Source of the DNA: Gigantopelta aegis
Taxonomy: Eukaryota; Mollusca; Gastropoda; Neomphalida; Peltospiridae
Direction of reading: 5' to 3'
Assembly (NCBI RefSeq): GCF_016097555.1
Contig: NC_054706.1
Coordinates: 23,762,850-23,826,849, forward strand
DNA length: 64,000 bases
Below are positions 32,290-44,926 of the stretch, piece by piece; position 1 is the first letter of the stretch; each line of letters begins with the position of its first letter. The position numbers and the translations under genes were made by a program. The notes under the pieces were generated by a model. The model was not told where the DNA came from. It saw only the letters and a list, made by a program, of their open reading frames with translations, and made no database searches.

Positions 32290-32495
32290 TAAATGAAATA
32301 CTATGGTATGTACTGTCCTGTGTATGGGAAAGTGCATATAAAAGTTCCCTTGCTGCTTCATCACTAGCAGTAGCTTCTATTGTGGAAGTGGGTTTCCTCT
32401 CTCTTCTTCTCTCGAACAAGCGTAGATGTAACCATATGTTAGAGACATCGAATAGCCGTAGATTAAAATGTGCTGGGGTGTCGTTAAACAAACAT
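32290..32495 (+). mobile_element. SINE body and tail, headless
   Basis: TATGGTATGTACTGTCCTGT, CATATAAAAGTTCCCTTGCT, then TGTGCTGGGGTGTCGTTAAA, a tail-3 type ending. Confidence 0.75.
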
Positions 32496-32500
32496 TACTG

Positions 32501-32910
32501 TCTTTGTTCTTGGTGACCGGCCTCGGTGGCGTCGTGATTAGGCCATCGATCTACAGGCTGGTAGGTAATGGGTTCGGATCCCAGTCGAGGCATGGGATTT
32601 TTAATCCAGATACCGACTCCAAACCCTGAGTGAGTGGTCCGCAAGGCTCAATGGGTAGGTGTAAACCACTTGCATCGACCAGTGATCCATAACTGGTTCA
32701 ACAAAGGCCATGGTTTGTGCTATCCTGCCTGTGGGAAGCGCAAATAAAAGATCCCTTGCTGCTAATCGGAAAGAGTAGTCCATGTAGTGGCGACAGCGGG
32801 TCAAAATCTGTGTGGTCCTTAACCATATGTCTGACGCCATATAACCGTAAATAAAATGTATTGAGTGCGTCGTTAAATAAAACATTTCTTTCTTTCTTTG
32901 TTCTTGGTGA
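32501..32910 (+). mobile_element. SINE-A with 16-bp target duplication
   Basis: SINE 32517-32894 lies between two copies of TCTTTGTTCTTGGTGA (32501-32516, 32895-32910). Head CCGGCCTCGGTGGCGTCGTG, box B-like GGTTCGGATCCC, tail 1 GAGTGCGTCGTTAAATAAAA. The perfect duplication suggests a young copy. Confidence 0.95.
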
Positions 32911-32929
32911 GTCCATGTCCACTTATTAG

Positions 32930-33312
32930 AACATGCTACTGGATAAAACAATGTACCCAATATTTTTTCGATTTAGAATTTCAAATCACTTTTACCAGCT
33001 GAAAAGGAGAGATGGACAAACCTTTTTTTTTATGAAAATAGAAACTGTACGCTTTGTAATAGCAATATTGTTGGGGATGAATTTCATTATCTATTTATAT
33101 GCACAAAATTTAGAAAAGAAAGACTTAAATATCTTAACAAATACTAAGTGAATAAACCAAATATATACAAATTCCAGCAACTCTTCAGCTTAAAAGGTAT
33201 TAGTGATCTTAAAAAATTGTGTAAGTTAATATAAATGATTAACAAACAGTTTTGTGCTTCTGGATGTGTAATTTTAACTGTTTTTAATATTTAGCTGCTC
33301 ATCTGTTTGTAT

Positions 33313-33347
<35 letters not shown>

Positions 33348-33450
33348 AAACCATCTTGACAATTTGTATGTTTATTAGTATTTATGTTCCTCTGATGCCA
33401 CCGAATGGAGGCCATGAGAGTAAATAAAGTTCTGTTCTGTTCTGTCAATA
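32930..33450 (+). mobile_element. LINE 3' fragment
   Basis: Near 33045-33130 a frame reads CTLCNSNIVGDEFHYLFIC, the cysteine motif common near the C terminus of mollusc non-LTR reverse transcriptases, then NKPNIYKFQQLFSL. In-frame stops occur. The 3' end is AAATAAAGTTCTGTTCTGTT, a (TTCTG)n tail. An internal (AT)n run lies at 33318-33344. Confidence 0.75.
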
Positions 33451-33796
33451 AGGGGTCAATTTTAAACATGAAATGTAGAAGCGTTGCCTCCAAACCACCG
33501 TAATTAATTCTAAATTAATTGTCCAATGTTCCATCAATAATTAAGTTGCCTTCCTCAGGTGAGGAACAAGATTCTCCAATCATCTATGTAATATCCATGT
33601 TTCCATTGAAATTATTTTACGAATACAAATACGTCAATTTCACCAAGTGTTCCATACACGACTACCGTATATTACAATGTATACATGCAATACAGATCTA
33701 ATTAATTAGCAGTGATGATAAACATGAATGTAGAATTGATCTTTTACAAAATAAATGGCAACTATTGTCAAATTAAGTATGTTTATTATCCTGTCA
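33451..33796. other. Intergenic, unassigned
   Basis: AT-rich, nothing recognised. Confidence 0.5.
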
Positions 33797-34149
33797 CATT
33801 ATCTAGGAGGGGCGAGGCGTAGCCCAGTGGTAAAGCGTTCGCTTGATGCGCGGTCGGTTTGGGATCGATCCCCGTCAGTGGGCCCATTGCGCTATTTCTC
33901 GCTCCAGCCAGTGCACAACGACTGGTACATCAAAGGCCGTGGTATGTGCTATCCTGTCTATGGGATGGTGCATATAAAAGATCCCTTGCTGCTAATCGAA
34001 AAGAGTACCACATGAAGTGGCGACAGCGGGTTTCCTCTCTCAATATCTGTGAAGTCCTTAATCATATGCCCGACGCCATATAACCGTAAATAAAAAATGT
34101 GTTGAGTGCGTCGTTAAATAAAACATTTCCTTCCTTCCTTCCATTATCT
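33797..34149 (+). mobile_element. SINE-B with target duplication
   Basis: SINE 33805-34141 between copies of CATTATCT. Head GCGTAGCCCAGTGGTAAAGC and GGGATCGATCCCC, body CATATAAAAGATCCCTTGCT, tail 1, then (CCTT)n. Confidence 0.93.
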
Positions 34150-34331
34150 GAGCCTTGATTATGAAAGTTCTTAAGTTAGTACAATCGTTTTTAATTAAAA
34201 CATTTAAAGCGTTAAAACATTAAAATTTATCTTAGATGGTAGTCTTTTACGCAGTTTCAGTCAGAGAGTAAGAAGGGTAAAATTACTACCCATAAATCTA
34301 GGAAATTAATGGATATATTATTTTTATAAAT

Positions 34332-34369
34332 CAGGCACGGCGGAGCAGGGGGCTGGGGCTCCAGACCCC

Positions 34370-34400
<31 letters not shown>

Positions 34401-34642
34401 CAATAATTCTGAATCAAAAATATTATTGGTAGTAAATCTTAAGGCATATATGAATTTTACTTGTAGAATGCAGGAAATTGCATTTCAGGACATCTAGTTT
34501 TAAAAGTTTTACGGAGGAGCGTATCCCCGAACCCAGTAAAAACTTTGCTTTGCGCTCTCGATCTCAGTCAGCTCCTCACCCCCCCACCCCCCCCCCCCAC
34601 CCCCCACCCCCGACCGAAGTCTACTTGCTTCAGCCGTGCCTG
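34332..34642. mobile_element. hAT-like MITE with C runs
   Basis: Ends CAGGCACGGCGGAG and CTTCAGCCGTGCCTG, imperfect inverted repeats, with C runs at 34368-34386 and 34578-34606. No clear target duplication. Confidence 0.65.
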
Positions 34643-34709
34643 TAGATGATAGTAAGAGAAATGTTGTTTAAAACGTGTCAAAAGTACATGAAGTTTGTTT
34701 GGTTTAACC

Positions 34710-34972
34710 ACTAGAGCACATTGATTTATTAATCATCGGCTATTGGATGTCAAACACATGGCCATTTTGATACAGTTATAGAGAGGAAACCCGCTACATT
34801 TTTCCATTAGCACCATCCCACAGACAGCATAGTACATACCACGGCCTTTGATATACCAGTCGTAGCGCACTGGCTGGAACGAGAAATACCACAACGGGTC
34901 CACCGAAGGGGATCGATCTTAGACCGACCGCGCATCAGGCGTGCGCTTTACCATTGGGCTACGTCCCGCTTT
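34710..34972 (-). mobile_element. Chimeric SINE (head B + tail 2)
   Basis: Reversed: tail 2 (ACCACTAGAGCACATTGATT) on the left, head B (GACCGACCGCGCATCAGGCG, CATTGGGCTACGTCCCG) on the right. Confidence 0.88.
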
Positions 34973-35138
34973 CAAAGTACATTGTGTACATGGAATGCAA
35001 TGTCTAATTTAAAAAGATTTCAGACCCATAACCACCTACCAGGGCTACATATAGTTTGTTTTTATTGCGTACCTTTAAACTTTTTTTCTTTTTTTTAAGA
35101 GTTAGGATTTTTTAATTGTTTTATTATTATTTTTTTTA

Positions 35139-35170
<32 letters not shown>

Positions 35171-35428
35171 GATTTTTAAAAAGTCCCTCATTTACATGAC
35201 AGACAACTCATGCTGAGGACAAAACATGAGTCGTGGACAGCACCAGTGCATGACATAATTATTAGATTTTAAGTAAACTTTCATATTAATACATGTCAAA
35301 TTCAAATTATTTATTACTTTAAGTTTTTACAACTTATCAGCATTATACAAACATGAACAAAAAATAAATAAATAATGTACAAGATAATGGTGGAGAGTGA
35401 TTTACCTTATTGAATACATAATATATAC
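34973..35428. other. Intergenic with (TTA)n run
   Basis: T-rich with a (TTA)n tract near 35141-35170. Nothing else recognised. Confidence 0.5.
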
Positions 35429-35440
35429 ATACATACATAC

Positions 35441-35515
<75 letters not shown>

Positions 35516-35517
35516 AA
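35429..35517. repeat. (ATAC)n, (AC)n and (AT)n microsatellite
   Basis: A compound tract: ATAC units, about 25 AC units, then AT units. Confidence 0.95.
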
Positions 35518-35639
35518 CTAATTCAACATATCAGTTTTAGTAATTAATATATTAGTTGGCTATATGTCATTATTGAGCATATGCTAGAGGTAAAGTATAC
35601 GTTTATGCTACCAGGTGCAGGTTCTGTATTGTACAGCAT

Positions 35640-35915
35640 TAAACAATTTATTCCAATAATTTATTTCTTACATTATTTGCTCGTACTAAATATTTCCCGA
35701 GGTTATTAAGTTCTTTAATATTACCAGTATTTAGAAATTGAATAAGTTTAAAAACGCTTGGATGTCTTTGGTAATAATGTTTTATAAATTTGGTTCTTAT
35801 ATTATTGAATCTAGGACATTGGAGAATAAAGTGATACTCGTCTTCTATTTAATTTGTATCACAAAGTGTGCATATTCTTTGAGATCTTTCAATAGTTTTG
35901 TATCTACCCATGTAA
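35640..35915 (-). mobile_element. LINE 3' fragment
   Basis: Minus-strand frame: RYKTIERSQRICTLCDTN, a stop, then IEDEYHFILQCPRFNN, HYYQRHPSVFKLIQFLN and ELNNLGKYLVRANNVRNKL. This is the C-terminal end of a non-LTR reverse transcriptase protein of the same general type as 46775-47750. Confidence 0.82.
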
Positions 35916-36061
35916 ACTATACAAATCATGTAAACAAAACAAGACAAATGATACCACTATGGTTTATAAATGTAATAATAAAAAACTGTTATGGTTTCTG
36001 TCAGGCTAGGTTATAGAAGAGGGATTAAATACGGGAATCAAGATAATAAGTATAAATAAAT

Positions 36062-36090
36062 AAATAAATAAAGCAATAAACCAATAAACC

Positions 36091-36131
<41 letters not shown>

Positions 36132-36195
36132 TAATAATAAAAAAGAAGAAACAAAACAGAAAAGACTTGACACACACACAAACACACACACACAC
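36062..36195. repeat. (AATA)n, (TAA)n and (CA)n microsatellites
   Basis: Three low-complexity tracts in succession. Confidence 0.9.
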
Positions 36196-36279
36196 GCTCA
36201 CTCGCTCACTAACTCACATACACATGTATGTAAACGTAGTTACTGTTAAAAAAACCTTTATATTTCATATATATATATA

Positions 36280-37440
36280 CATGGTAATTTAAAAAATATT
36301 AATTTCCTGTGCAGTCTTGCAAAGTTCTGCGATCCTATTTTACTAACATTTCATGTTTTAACGTATGAACTGTTGGTGGTGGGGGAAAGGAAGGTGTAAC
36401 ATACTTATAATTAAATAAATAACCGAATACTTGAATTATCAAGTTATGTTTTCAAAGAGAGAATGGTACATGGACCATTTAGTAAAGAATTTATTGATAC
36501 TGTTGTTACTGAAGTGTATATGTTTTTCTACAATGTACCTTTGTTTAACTTCACATTTAAAATGTGTAATGTCTAGCTGTATCTTTTGGACTTTACATCG
36601 ATATATAAAATATTTTGCTGAAAGTAATAAGAGATCAAAGACGGTGTCTGTCCTAATGTGCTTCTTGTGTCTGAATATAACAAGTTCAAGAGAGAGTTTT
36701 AGGTTACTTATATGATTACAAGATGCCAATAACCAATTTAAAAATGTATTCCAGAATTCTTGAACAATATCACATTCCCAAAAGAGATGTATTATAGATT
36801 CTTTGCTTTTATGACAAAGGCTGCACGCTTCACTATCAACAAGTTTCAACTTATAGCAAAATGTGTTAGTAGTCAATATTCTGTGTACCATCTTAACTTT
36901 GTTTCCTGCGTGGTTATAAATGGTTTTAGATAAATAGTAGACCAGTTAAGCTCCATGGTGAAATGACATTGCCATTTTGCCATAGCGGTATTTCGATTAT
37001 CAAAAACATTAATGTATAATAAAATAATTTGGAGTCTTTCAGGACAGAGCAGAGTTTACGTTGAACAGGCGAGTCATCTAAAGATATGTTTGTCTCTAGT
37101 CGTGTCATTTTCAGTTTCTTTAAGTATGACCTGAGTGAATTAAGGACTCCGTAATATTCTAAGAAGCACACATTTAATTCGTATAGTTCATTAAATTCTT
37201 TTAAGTTATAAAATTCACCTTTTTCATTAACAAAATCACAAATCTGAGAAATACTCTTTTCTAACCACTTCCGCTTAAACGACGTTTTCTTGGTTATTTT
37301 TATATGGGAATTGTTAAAAACTGGTTCTGATAAAAACTCTACAAACGTTGTTACTTTAACGGCTACAGAGAAATAATAGAAAGCACTAATACAATCTTAC
37401 CAAAATAAACTATTTATATTTTTAATGCATAGCTTTGGAA
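36280..37440 (-). mobile_element. LINE (L1/Tx1-like) 3' fragment
   Basis: The minus-strand frame at 36439-36891 reads VHRILTTNTFCYKLKLVDS, then CSLCHKSKESIIHLFWEC, the zf-RVT zinc finger (CxxC, H, C) found C-terminal to L1-type reverse transcriptases. A diverged upstream part of the same protein continues to about 37400 in other frames. Confidence 0.8.
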
Positions 37441-37629
37441 AATAATTTCCAAATAAAGCTAGATTACGAAGCTGCGGGAAACATACAAATAAAAACTATT
37501 TTTGGGCTAAAAGCTCGTCGAGTTATTTTATTTTTTTAATGATTAAGTCTTTTAAATACGTGTTTCGTAATTCATAAAAAAAAATTACAATTCAGGAGGA
37601 ACTTATTATTTTAAAAAAGAAGAAATACA

Positions 37630-38016
37630 TGTTTTATTTAACGACGCACTCAACACATTTTATTTACGGTTATATGGCGTCAGACATATGGTTAAGGACC
37701 ACACAGATTTTGAGAGGAAACCCGCTGTCGCCACTACATGGACTACTCTTTCCGATTAACAGCAGGGGATCTTTTATTTGCACTTCCCACAGGCAGGATA
37801 GCACAAACCATGGCCTTTGTTGAACCAGTTATGAATCACTGGTCGGTGCAAGTGGTTTACACCTACCCATTGAGCCTTGCGGAGCACTCACTCAGGGTTT
37901 GGAGTCGGTATCTGGATTAAAAATCCTATACCTCGACTGGGATCCGAAGGGATCCGAACCCATTATCTACCAGCCTGTAGACCGATGGCCTAACCACGAC
38001 GCCACCGAAGCCGGTT
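37630..38016 (-). mobile_element. SINE-A
   Basis: Reversed, from tail 1 (TTTATTTAACGACGCACTCA) to head (ACGCCACCGAAGCCGG). A small duplication, GATCCGAAGGGATCCGAA, disrupts the box B region. Confidence 0.92.
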
Positions 38017-39301
38017 TATTATTTAAAGATTGAACGTGATAATATGACGCATGAAGCACAAAACCGCTTTGCATTCCTTGTTAACGCGTAGTGCGTTATT
38101 ATTTAAGCCAATCCAAACATTTATATCAATAGCGTATCTACAGATGGAAATTATTGTAGTATAAGTATGAACAAAAATATTTAAAAAATAATAATAATAA
38201 AAAGGACACCCCACAAAAAAAAACACCCACAAAAAAACACACAAAAAAACCCCCATCAAAAACATTTGCACACAAAACTCAGAAGTGGTCGACCTACAGT
38301 ACCTTACCAAATTAACCGCACCAACTCCTTTGTTTAAATTCGTCAGGCGTTTTGTAATGTGATACAAGTATCATGAATTGATCATGTATTCGTCGTGTTC
38401 AAGAAATACATATGTACATGATATTTTTGCGATATCCACACAGGCGTATGAGACGTAAGAAACTCGAGGTGGCGGAGGGGTGATCTCGCCACAACTAAGA
38501 AGTTAAACTCTCTTTTTTTCCCGACCCCCCCCCCCCCCCCCCCCCCCATATTTTTGAGGCCAGATACTCCTGTTTACATGAGATGAGCTAAGTCCTTGCT
38601 AACATGTAGTTAGTTTCTCTAAACTTTGTGTTATTTCCTGCTAGATAATTATATTATAACTTAGCTTAACACGGGGAAGTTTAATTGGGGGTGTGGTGGC
38701 CTTTCCCCAAAATACGACCGCCGTTTAGATAGCTAGCTAGCCGTTAATATCTGAGGCTATATACATGGCTTCCGTGTTTATAGCCACTTCTACGTTAAGT
38801 GACAAAGATGGCGGTCTTTTTTGCCGTTGTATTTATATAATTCATCCTTGTACGCAATATTTAGCTCAGTGTGTGTACGGTATTCAACTGGGTGTAAGCG
38901 CAAAGAGATCCTTGCGAGGTGCGGCATCGGGTAAGTACAAAGAAGGATGTCGGCCGTGCAGATGAAAAGCGGAGAAGCGGTCAGAACGATCGAAAACTGT
39001 TAAAACGGCCTTCGGCCTACATATAATATTATAGATTATAACCCATCAAAATTAAAAATGAGGAAATGACTGGTCTAAAATCTTAAAACAAAATATTAGG
39101 GGTATAATCTTGCTTCGCCTATAAGTGAGAAGTGATTAGTAGCTTAGAATGTTTAAAAATGATACCATCAGTGGCATCATCACTATCATTATTTATATTT
39201 AATACTATATATAACATATAAGACACTAAAATACATTTAATGGTATAGTTATTGTTTTATAATCTATATAAACGAAACAAAAATAATAATAATTCTTTTA
39301 C
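38017..39301. other. Intergenic, unassigned
   Basis: C run at 38526-38547. AAACGGCCTTCGGCCTACAT near 39002 contains a short perfect hairpin (GGCCTTCGGCC-like). No coding signal recognised. Confidence 0.45.
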
Positions 39302-40306
39302 ACATGACAGGGCGACCAACTTTCCGGAATTTTCCGAAAAATCCGGAATTTTTAACCCATATCCGGAATTCCGGAATTAATGCCAAATATCCGGAATTTT
39401 TTCCAAATTCGCTATCTTATTTTTGGAAGCAACCATTTCTGAATATATTTTTAATTTTCTACATTTTTAAATCCCGAGTTTATTAAACAGAGTTTATCAT
39501 TCTGAATTCTCCATTGCAACCTGAACTTGGTATTACCTTGGCTTGGCTAGGTTTTTAACGTGTTATCGACTGTTTCGTGCTATTACTAAGACGTTTGTCT
39601 ATTGGCTGTATTTGTCAACAGCCGACCAATGAAAATATTTTTGACAATTGAGTAAACTGAAGCCATGTATGAAATTTGTCTTACTTGCTATGTAGTTTAT
39701 GTATTCATTTTAAAGATATTTCAAATATCTTATAGTAATTACTACGGGGCAGACATCGATTCTATGGCGATGCATGCAACTTCGCCACGGTGTGTAAAAA
39801 CCTGAACATATAACAGAACACTTGCGATCGTACGAAACAAAAGAAACGGATCCACAATTCTTTTCTTAAATTCTTTTCGTATGCTTTCACGTACAACATT
39901 TCACTAAATAGTAAATACTATTTGGCTACCAGTAATCTGACATTCATGACATTAATATTAATTATCTAATTAATATACCTACCGATCTTCTTTTATTCAA
40001 GAAAGTTAAACTATAAACATGTTTTACAAACCATTGTTAGATTTTGCCGCGAAAAGTGCAACTCTAATAGTAATGTAAGCGTAATGCAGAACGATAGCCA
40101 GTCTTAATGTTTCGTCCCCGATTCAGTTAACCACAAATTAGTTCGAAATAGTGCAAATGTGGCAATGTACTTACATAAAAATAACATTGGTCCCAAGTTT
40201 GTCACTTAATTACTAATCTGTAGGTGGGAGTGAAACTGTACTACACTATTTGCTAATAAAGTGGGGCTTTTAGGGGGTTATTTTTGGTGATGATTTTTGA
40301 CGTTTG

Positions 40307-40356
<50 letters not shown>

Positions 40357-40748
40357 TAATGCTGTTAATTATTGCTGTACTAGGTCTAGTAACTTTATTT
40401 ACACTGATGAATATATTTAGCATGTTTTACTAGACAAGCCATAAAGTAGGGCTATGCTTAAAAAGGAAGTAGAAAAATTCTGCCACTTATGTCGATTGAT
40501 TTATACTTTTATTATTGAATACATAACATTCCAATAAATAATACAATTTTTTTAATTGTTGTGTATCTCTTTGGTTGTTGTTATTTTTTTTAATATGTTA
40601 AATATGGCGCTGTTTAAATTATTTTTTATATTTTTGAAAATGGCGTGCTTTAAACTATTGCTTTGAAAGGGGCGTTCACGCACTTAAAAATGAAAATACC
40701 AGAAACTTCCGGAAATATATTTCCATTAGGTTGGTCGCCCTGACATGA
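39302..40748. mobile_element. hAT-like non-autonomous transposon, 1435 bp
   Basis: Element 39308-40742. Perfect 13-bp inverted ends, CAGGGCGACCAAC and GTTGGTCGCCCTG, flanked by ACATGA on both sides (39302-39307, 40743-40748). The left subterminal region carries at least four TCCGGAATT words between 39318 and 39400; the right has ACTTCCGGAAAT. These may be transposase-binding sites. Contains (GT)n at 40311-40354. No transposase reading frame, so it depended on a helper. hAT is inferred from the CAGGG start; a 6-base duplication is not the usual 8. Confidence 0.85.
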
Positions 40749-41699
40749 ATGTGTGTGACCTAATTTCCACAATTTTAAGTTAGATTGACACGAAGTAAAT
40801 GATATATGACAGTTTCAACACCTTGTGCGTCAAAATGCTGTGTATCGTCTTTCTCTAAAATTAGCGCCAACAATAATAAGAACAATTCGCAACAGAATAC
40901 AATGAGTCCAGCACCACGTAGGCAACAGTACTGTTCTGGTATCACATCATCTGCATTAGCGACAAACAAAAGGCGGCATTGAGTTGGCTTTACGTTTGGC
41001 CACGGTCTAGCAGACGTCAAATTGACCCGCCATTAGTGCGCGTTGGTAACTCACGCCATTAGAGTGCTGTACATTGTAACAGTTAATCGTCGTATTTATA
41101 ACTACAGGTAATTTAGGGGTGGAATCTAGAGGGTGGATGGCAGGGAGTGTCAGGACCACAAATACCATTAGAACTAGAATAATTATTCAAAATATATATT
41201 AAAATTGTCTTAAAAGCTATCTTAAAATCCCAACATTTCGTTTACAAACTTTAAACTTCCTCAGGGGAATAAAACACAAATGAAATGAAGAATTATTGTA
41301 TGTGTAAAAATGGTTAACGTATTTTCCTTCTTGTCCATATAATTAATTTTTTTTGTAGCAGATCATATAATGATGTCGGATGATGCCAGGAGCTGGAAGA
41401 TGCGGGTATAGGAGTCGGGGTGAGGTAGTGATGGGGGAGGGCTCTACATTAATTAGTCATTCAACTGAGTGCGCGCGCATAATCTTCCGAGTCTGCGTGT
41501 CAATTTAAATTCAACGGCCACTCCAATCAGGAACTGTTCGTAATGGACTGATGCCAGTCAAGTCCAGACTAAAGTAGTACTTGTATTTCTGCAATGTTGT
41601 AACAGTTCACAAGATTTGTGGCAACATACAACGGCAATTTCCAACCAAAATACAACAGACAAGTTACATAAAGCATAAAACATAAAACATAAAACGAGA
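40749..41699. other. Intergenic, unassigned
   Basis: No coding signal or named repeat. Confidence 0.5.
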
Positions 41700-41822
41700 G
41701 AGGAAGGAACGTAACCCAGCGTCCGGTTAATGCGCGGTCGGTCTGGGATCGATCCCCCGTCGGTCGATTCATTGGGCCGTGGTATGTGCTGTTCTGTCTA
41801 TGGGATGATGCATATAACAAGA
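41700..41822 (+). mobile_element. SINE-B fragment
   Basis: Head remnants TGCGCGGTCGGTCTGGGATC and body GGCCGTGGTATGTGCTGTTC, with an internal deletion of the CTATTTCTCG part. Confidence 0.75.
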
Positions 41823-42392
41823 ACAAAACTGCATTCACAACATACATAGATTTTAGTAAAATGGAAATAAGTCAATTTCTGTCAAAATCAGTCAAAATCT
41901 GTCGGGGTTTGGGTTTGTTTTCATGCAAATGTAAAGAAAACAAGGATTGAATAGGAATTCAACGTAACATTTGCAAAAAACGTAGGGTCTAAACAATTGA
42001 ACAGGACGATAGTAGTTATTTGTTACCATAGAAGAAAACTATTATCGTTAAAACCCTCCCTGGAAATAATCCATAGATGAGCCCATACGACTTAGTCTAT
42101 TACTAGCAAAAGGTAAGAAGATCACTGTCCTTCATTTATATTACCCCCCCCCCTTCCCCCCAAGAAAGAGAAAAAATCCCATTCTTATTAAACTAGCACC
42201 CACCCAAATATTTCCTGGACCCTCCCCCCCACCACCCCCCCCCCCCCCCCCCAAGAAAGAGCGGAAAGGAAATGATCCATGTGCAGAATATTTTATTCTT
42301 GTCCTTTTGATTACTGACGTTAGGGGTCTACCAATGCTAGGTAGGGTTTTTTTTTTTGGGGGGGGGGGGGTTGGGGGGGGTAAACTTAAATG
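41823..42392. other. Intergenic, C/G runs and part of a split direct repeat
   Basis: CAAGAAAGAGAAAAAATCCC ... TATTTCCTGGACCCTCCC at about 42160-42230 recurs in diverged form at about 42710-42775, on the other side of the SINE. C runs lie near 42146 and 42237; a G run lies near 42358. Confidence 0.55.
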
Positions 42393-42707
42393 AGGAAGGA
42401 AGGAAATGTTTTATTTAATGACGCACTCATCACATTTTATTTTCGGTTATATGGTTAAGGACCACACAGATATTGAGAGAGGAAACCCACTGTCGCCACC
42501 CCATGGGCTACTCTTTTCGATTAGTAGCAAGGGATCTTTTATATGCAACATCCCACAGACAGGATAACACATACCACTGCCTTTGATATACCAGTTGTGG
42601 TGTACTGGCTGGAACGAGAAATAGACCAATGGGCCCCACCAACGCGAATCGATCCAGGACCGACCGCGCATCAAGCGAACGCTTTACCACTGAGCTACGT
42701 TCCGCCC
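42393..42707 (-). mobile_element. SINE-B
   Basis: Reversed: tail 1 (TTTATTTAATGACGCACTCA) to head (GACCGACCGCGCATCAAGCG, CACTGAGCTACGTTCCG). Confidence 0.92.
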
Positions 42708-43718
42708 ACTAAGAAAGAGAAGAAATCCCATTCATATTAAACTAGCACCCACCCACATATTTCCTGGATCCTCCCCTGCGACTTGCGTATTCCCCTTTGT
42801 TAGCCAAGGAAATAAGACCGCTGTTGGTCATATGTTCATGTAACAATACAGGGTAATTAGAACACAAGGGGGATTCGGGTCGGGTAACGCGGTAGATTAA
42901 GTTCATGTTAAACTGATCCTGGCTGCTAACAATTCTAGAGGGGAATATATTTCGAGGACTACTTGGACCCACGAACCAACTGTGCAACATGTTTATGGAT
43001 AGACTGTAGCCCTAAGATAGCTCTGCAATATGCTGTAAGAAGAGTTTTACATAATTAATCTGAACAGTAGTACTGAACTCGATATTGAAGAGATGTATGG
43101 TAGATCCACGGGTGAGTACATGTATATACGAAGCTTGTATGACGACATTATGACATGATATTGATTTCTGTATGCTGTTTACATATATCGGGACATCAAA
43201 AACGGCACATGCGTTTTAATAGCTTATTTTTCTGGATGGCGTAAAGCATGGCTGTAGACAGTGGTGGGTGTGGGACAATCCTAAAAATATGAAAAGGTTC
43301 CCTTTAAAATTTAAAATCAGGTTTAAAAACATACAAAACAAAACAACTGCCTCCCCCCCCCCCCCCCGCCCCCCAAACATCAGTATGAAAGTAGTATGGT
43401 GTTTAAGTAAGGGAGGTACATCCCCACACCCCTACTGCGAATGCCCTTTTTTAAAAACGAAACAAATGATTTACTTCATGTATAAATATTTTGGAAAATA
43501 TGCAAGTGTTATAATTATTTTGTTAGCAAAAGGTTTCGGATTGATATTGATACCAAATACGTGTATATGAACCACTGGTATAAATACTAGTCGCAGAAAT
43601 TGGCTCGTGCTTGTTTAAATTCAATAACAGTATGTTGGGGTGTGGTTTGCTTTGTTTTGTTTCGTTATTTTTATGCAGTGGATGGGTGGGTTTTATAGTT
43701 GTTTTTTTTTTAGTTGTC
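42708..43718. other. Intergenic, unassigned
   Basis: Starts with the second copy of a roughly 70-bp repeat. C run at 43352-43366. No gene seen. Confidence 0.45.
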
Positions 43719-44121
43719 TTAAAGGGACAAACCCTAGTTTTTAAACACTAAGGCATATATTCCACTATTAGAGCCGTTTATGATGACTGAAAGCAACATT
43801 ACTTATACTTTATTGTTTAAATTATCCATTTCCGTACAACCGAAGTGTTTCTTGTCATCCTGGTGTTTCTAATACCACAAAATGCATTTTTCATATTTTT
43901 AAAAAAGCACGTGCGTCTGAGAAGTAACGGTTATGGAGTCACAGTTTAGTCTGTTTTTAAGGGTATTTTAACGTCACAGACTCTTGTTTCACTCGGTTGT
44001 ATCCATAATTTGTTACAGGTTTGTAAATTAACCAAACTTAGTGTCCATTTTTATGGGTTGAAACCAGGGTCTAGTTGAAAAATATGCCTTAGTGTTTGAA
44101 AACTAGGGTCTGTACCTTTAA
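43719..44121. mobile_element. TTAA-flanked MITE, about 400 bp
   Basis: TTAA on both sides (43719-43722, 44118-44121). Inverted ends: AGGGACAAACCCTAGTTTTT and its partner AAAACTAGGGTCTGTACCT, extended by ACACTAAGGCATAT. TTAA duplications are typical of piggyBac and Kolobok families; which one is not decided here. Confidence 0.85.
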
Positions 44122-44365
44122 ATAAAACTGAACCCATATATATATTTCATCCGAGAGACTAAACTGACAATATTCAGATATCATTTATATTCAGAAGAAG
44201 CATGCTAAAAGATTTAGTGGTGTATTGTTTTACGTTATATGTATTATAAAACAAAATCCTAGTGTTTTATAAATGACGAAAGGTATCATGGACACGCGTC
44301 TTTGAGCATCCTTATTAAAAACATTTTCATGGAGCACGGTTCATTTAACTTTGACAAACTACCAA

Positions 44366-44422
44366 CGCCATATAACCGTAAATAAAATGTGTTGAGTGCG
44401 TCGTTAAATAAAACATTTCCTT
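44366..44422 (+). mobile_element. SINE tail-1 fragment
   Basis: Only ACGCCATATAACCGTAAATA and GAGTGCGTCGTTAAATAAAA remain. Confidence 0.85.
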
Positions 44423-44926
44423 CTTGACAAACCCAAACTTGACCTTTTTAGAATTTTGTGACACCCCCCCCTCCCCCCTTTATAAAATCCTGGATCTGCC
44501 CATGGAGTTGTTGAATACATCTTGATATCCCATGACCCCAGTACACGTAGTTCCTTTCCTCTGACAGGATAACACGTACCATGTATGACCTTTTTACATA
44601 CCAATGTTGAGGCTCTGGTTAAAGCTCGCTAATGCTCTCTGCTATTTCGTTATTTAGCAAGTTAAGACTGCCTCCAAGCGAAGCACTTCGAAATTAGTCT
44701 CCGAAATTTATAACCAATTCATGTAAGACATTCAGCGTTGGGTTTCAGATTAAACTGCATTAGCATTAAACATAATCACCATGGGCGAATCTTTGGAGGT
44801 GTGTGTTGGGAACGGGGGTGGGGGGAGGGTAGGGGTTGGCAACAAATTAATACTTATGATGGTGACGTTCATCAAAGCAGTGTTCGACCATTAAAACTCT
44901 AGTATCGTCTCTCCGTCGTATAAGGG
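44423..44926. other. Intergenic, unassigned
   Basis: A short C-rich tract (44464-44478) is followed by TATAAAATCCTGGATCTGCC, the look of a decayed MITE end. Nothing else. Confidence 0.45.
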
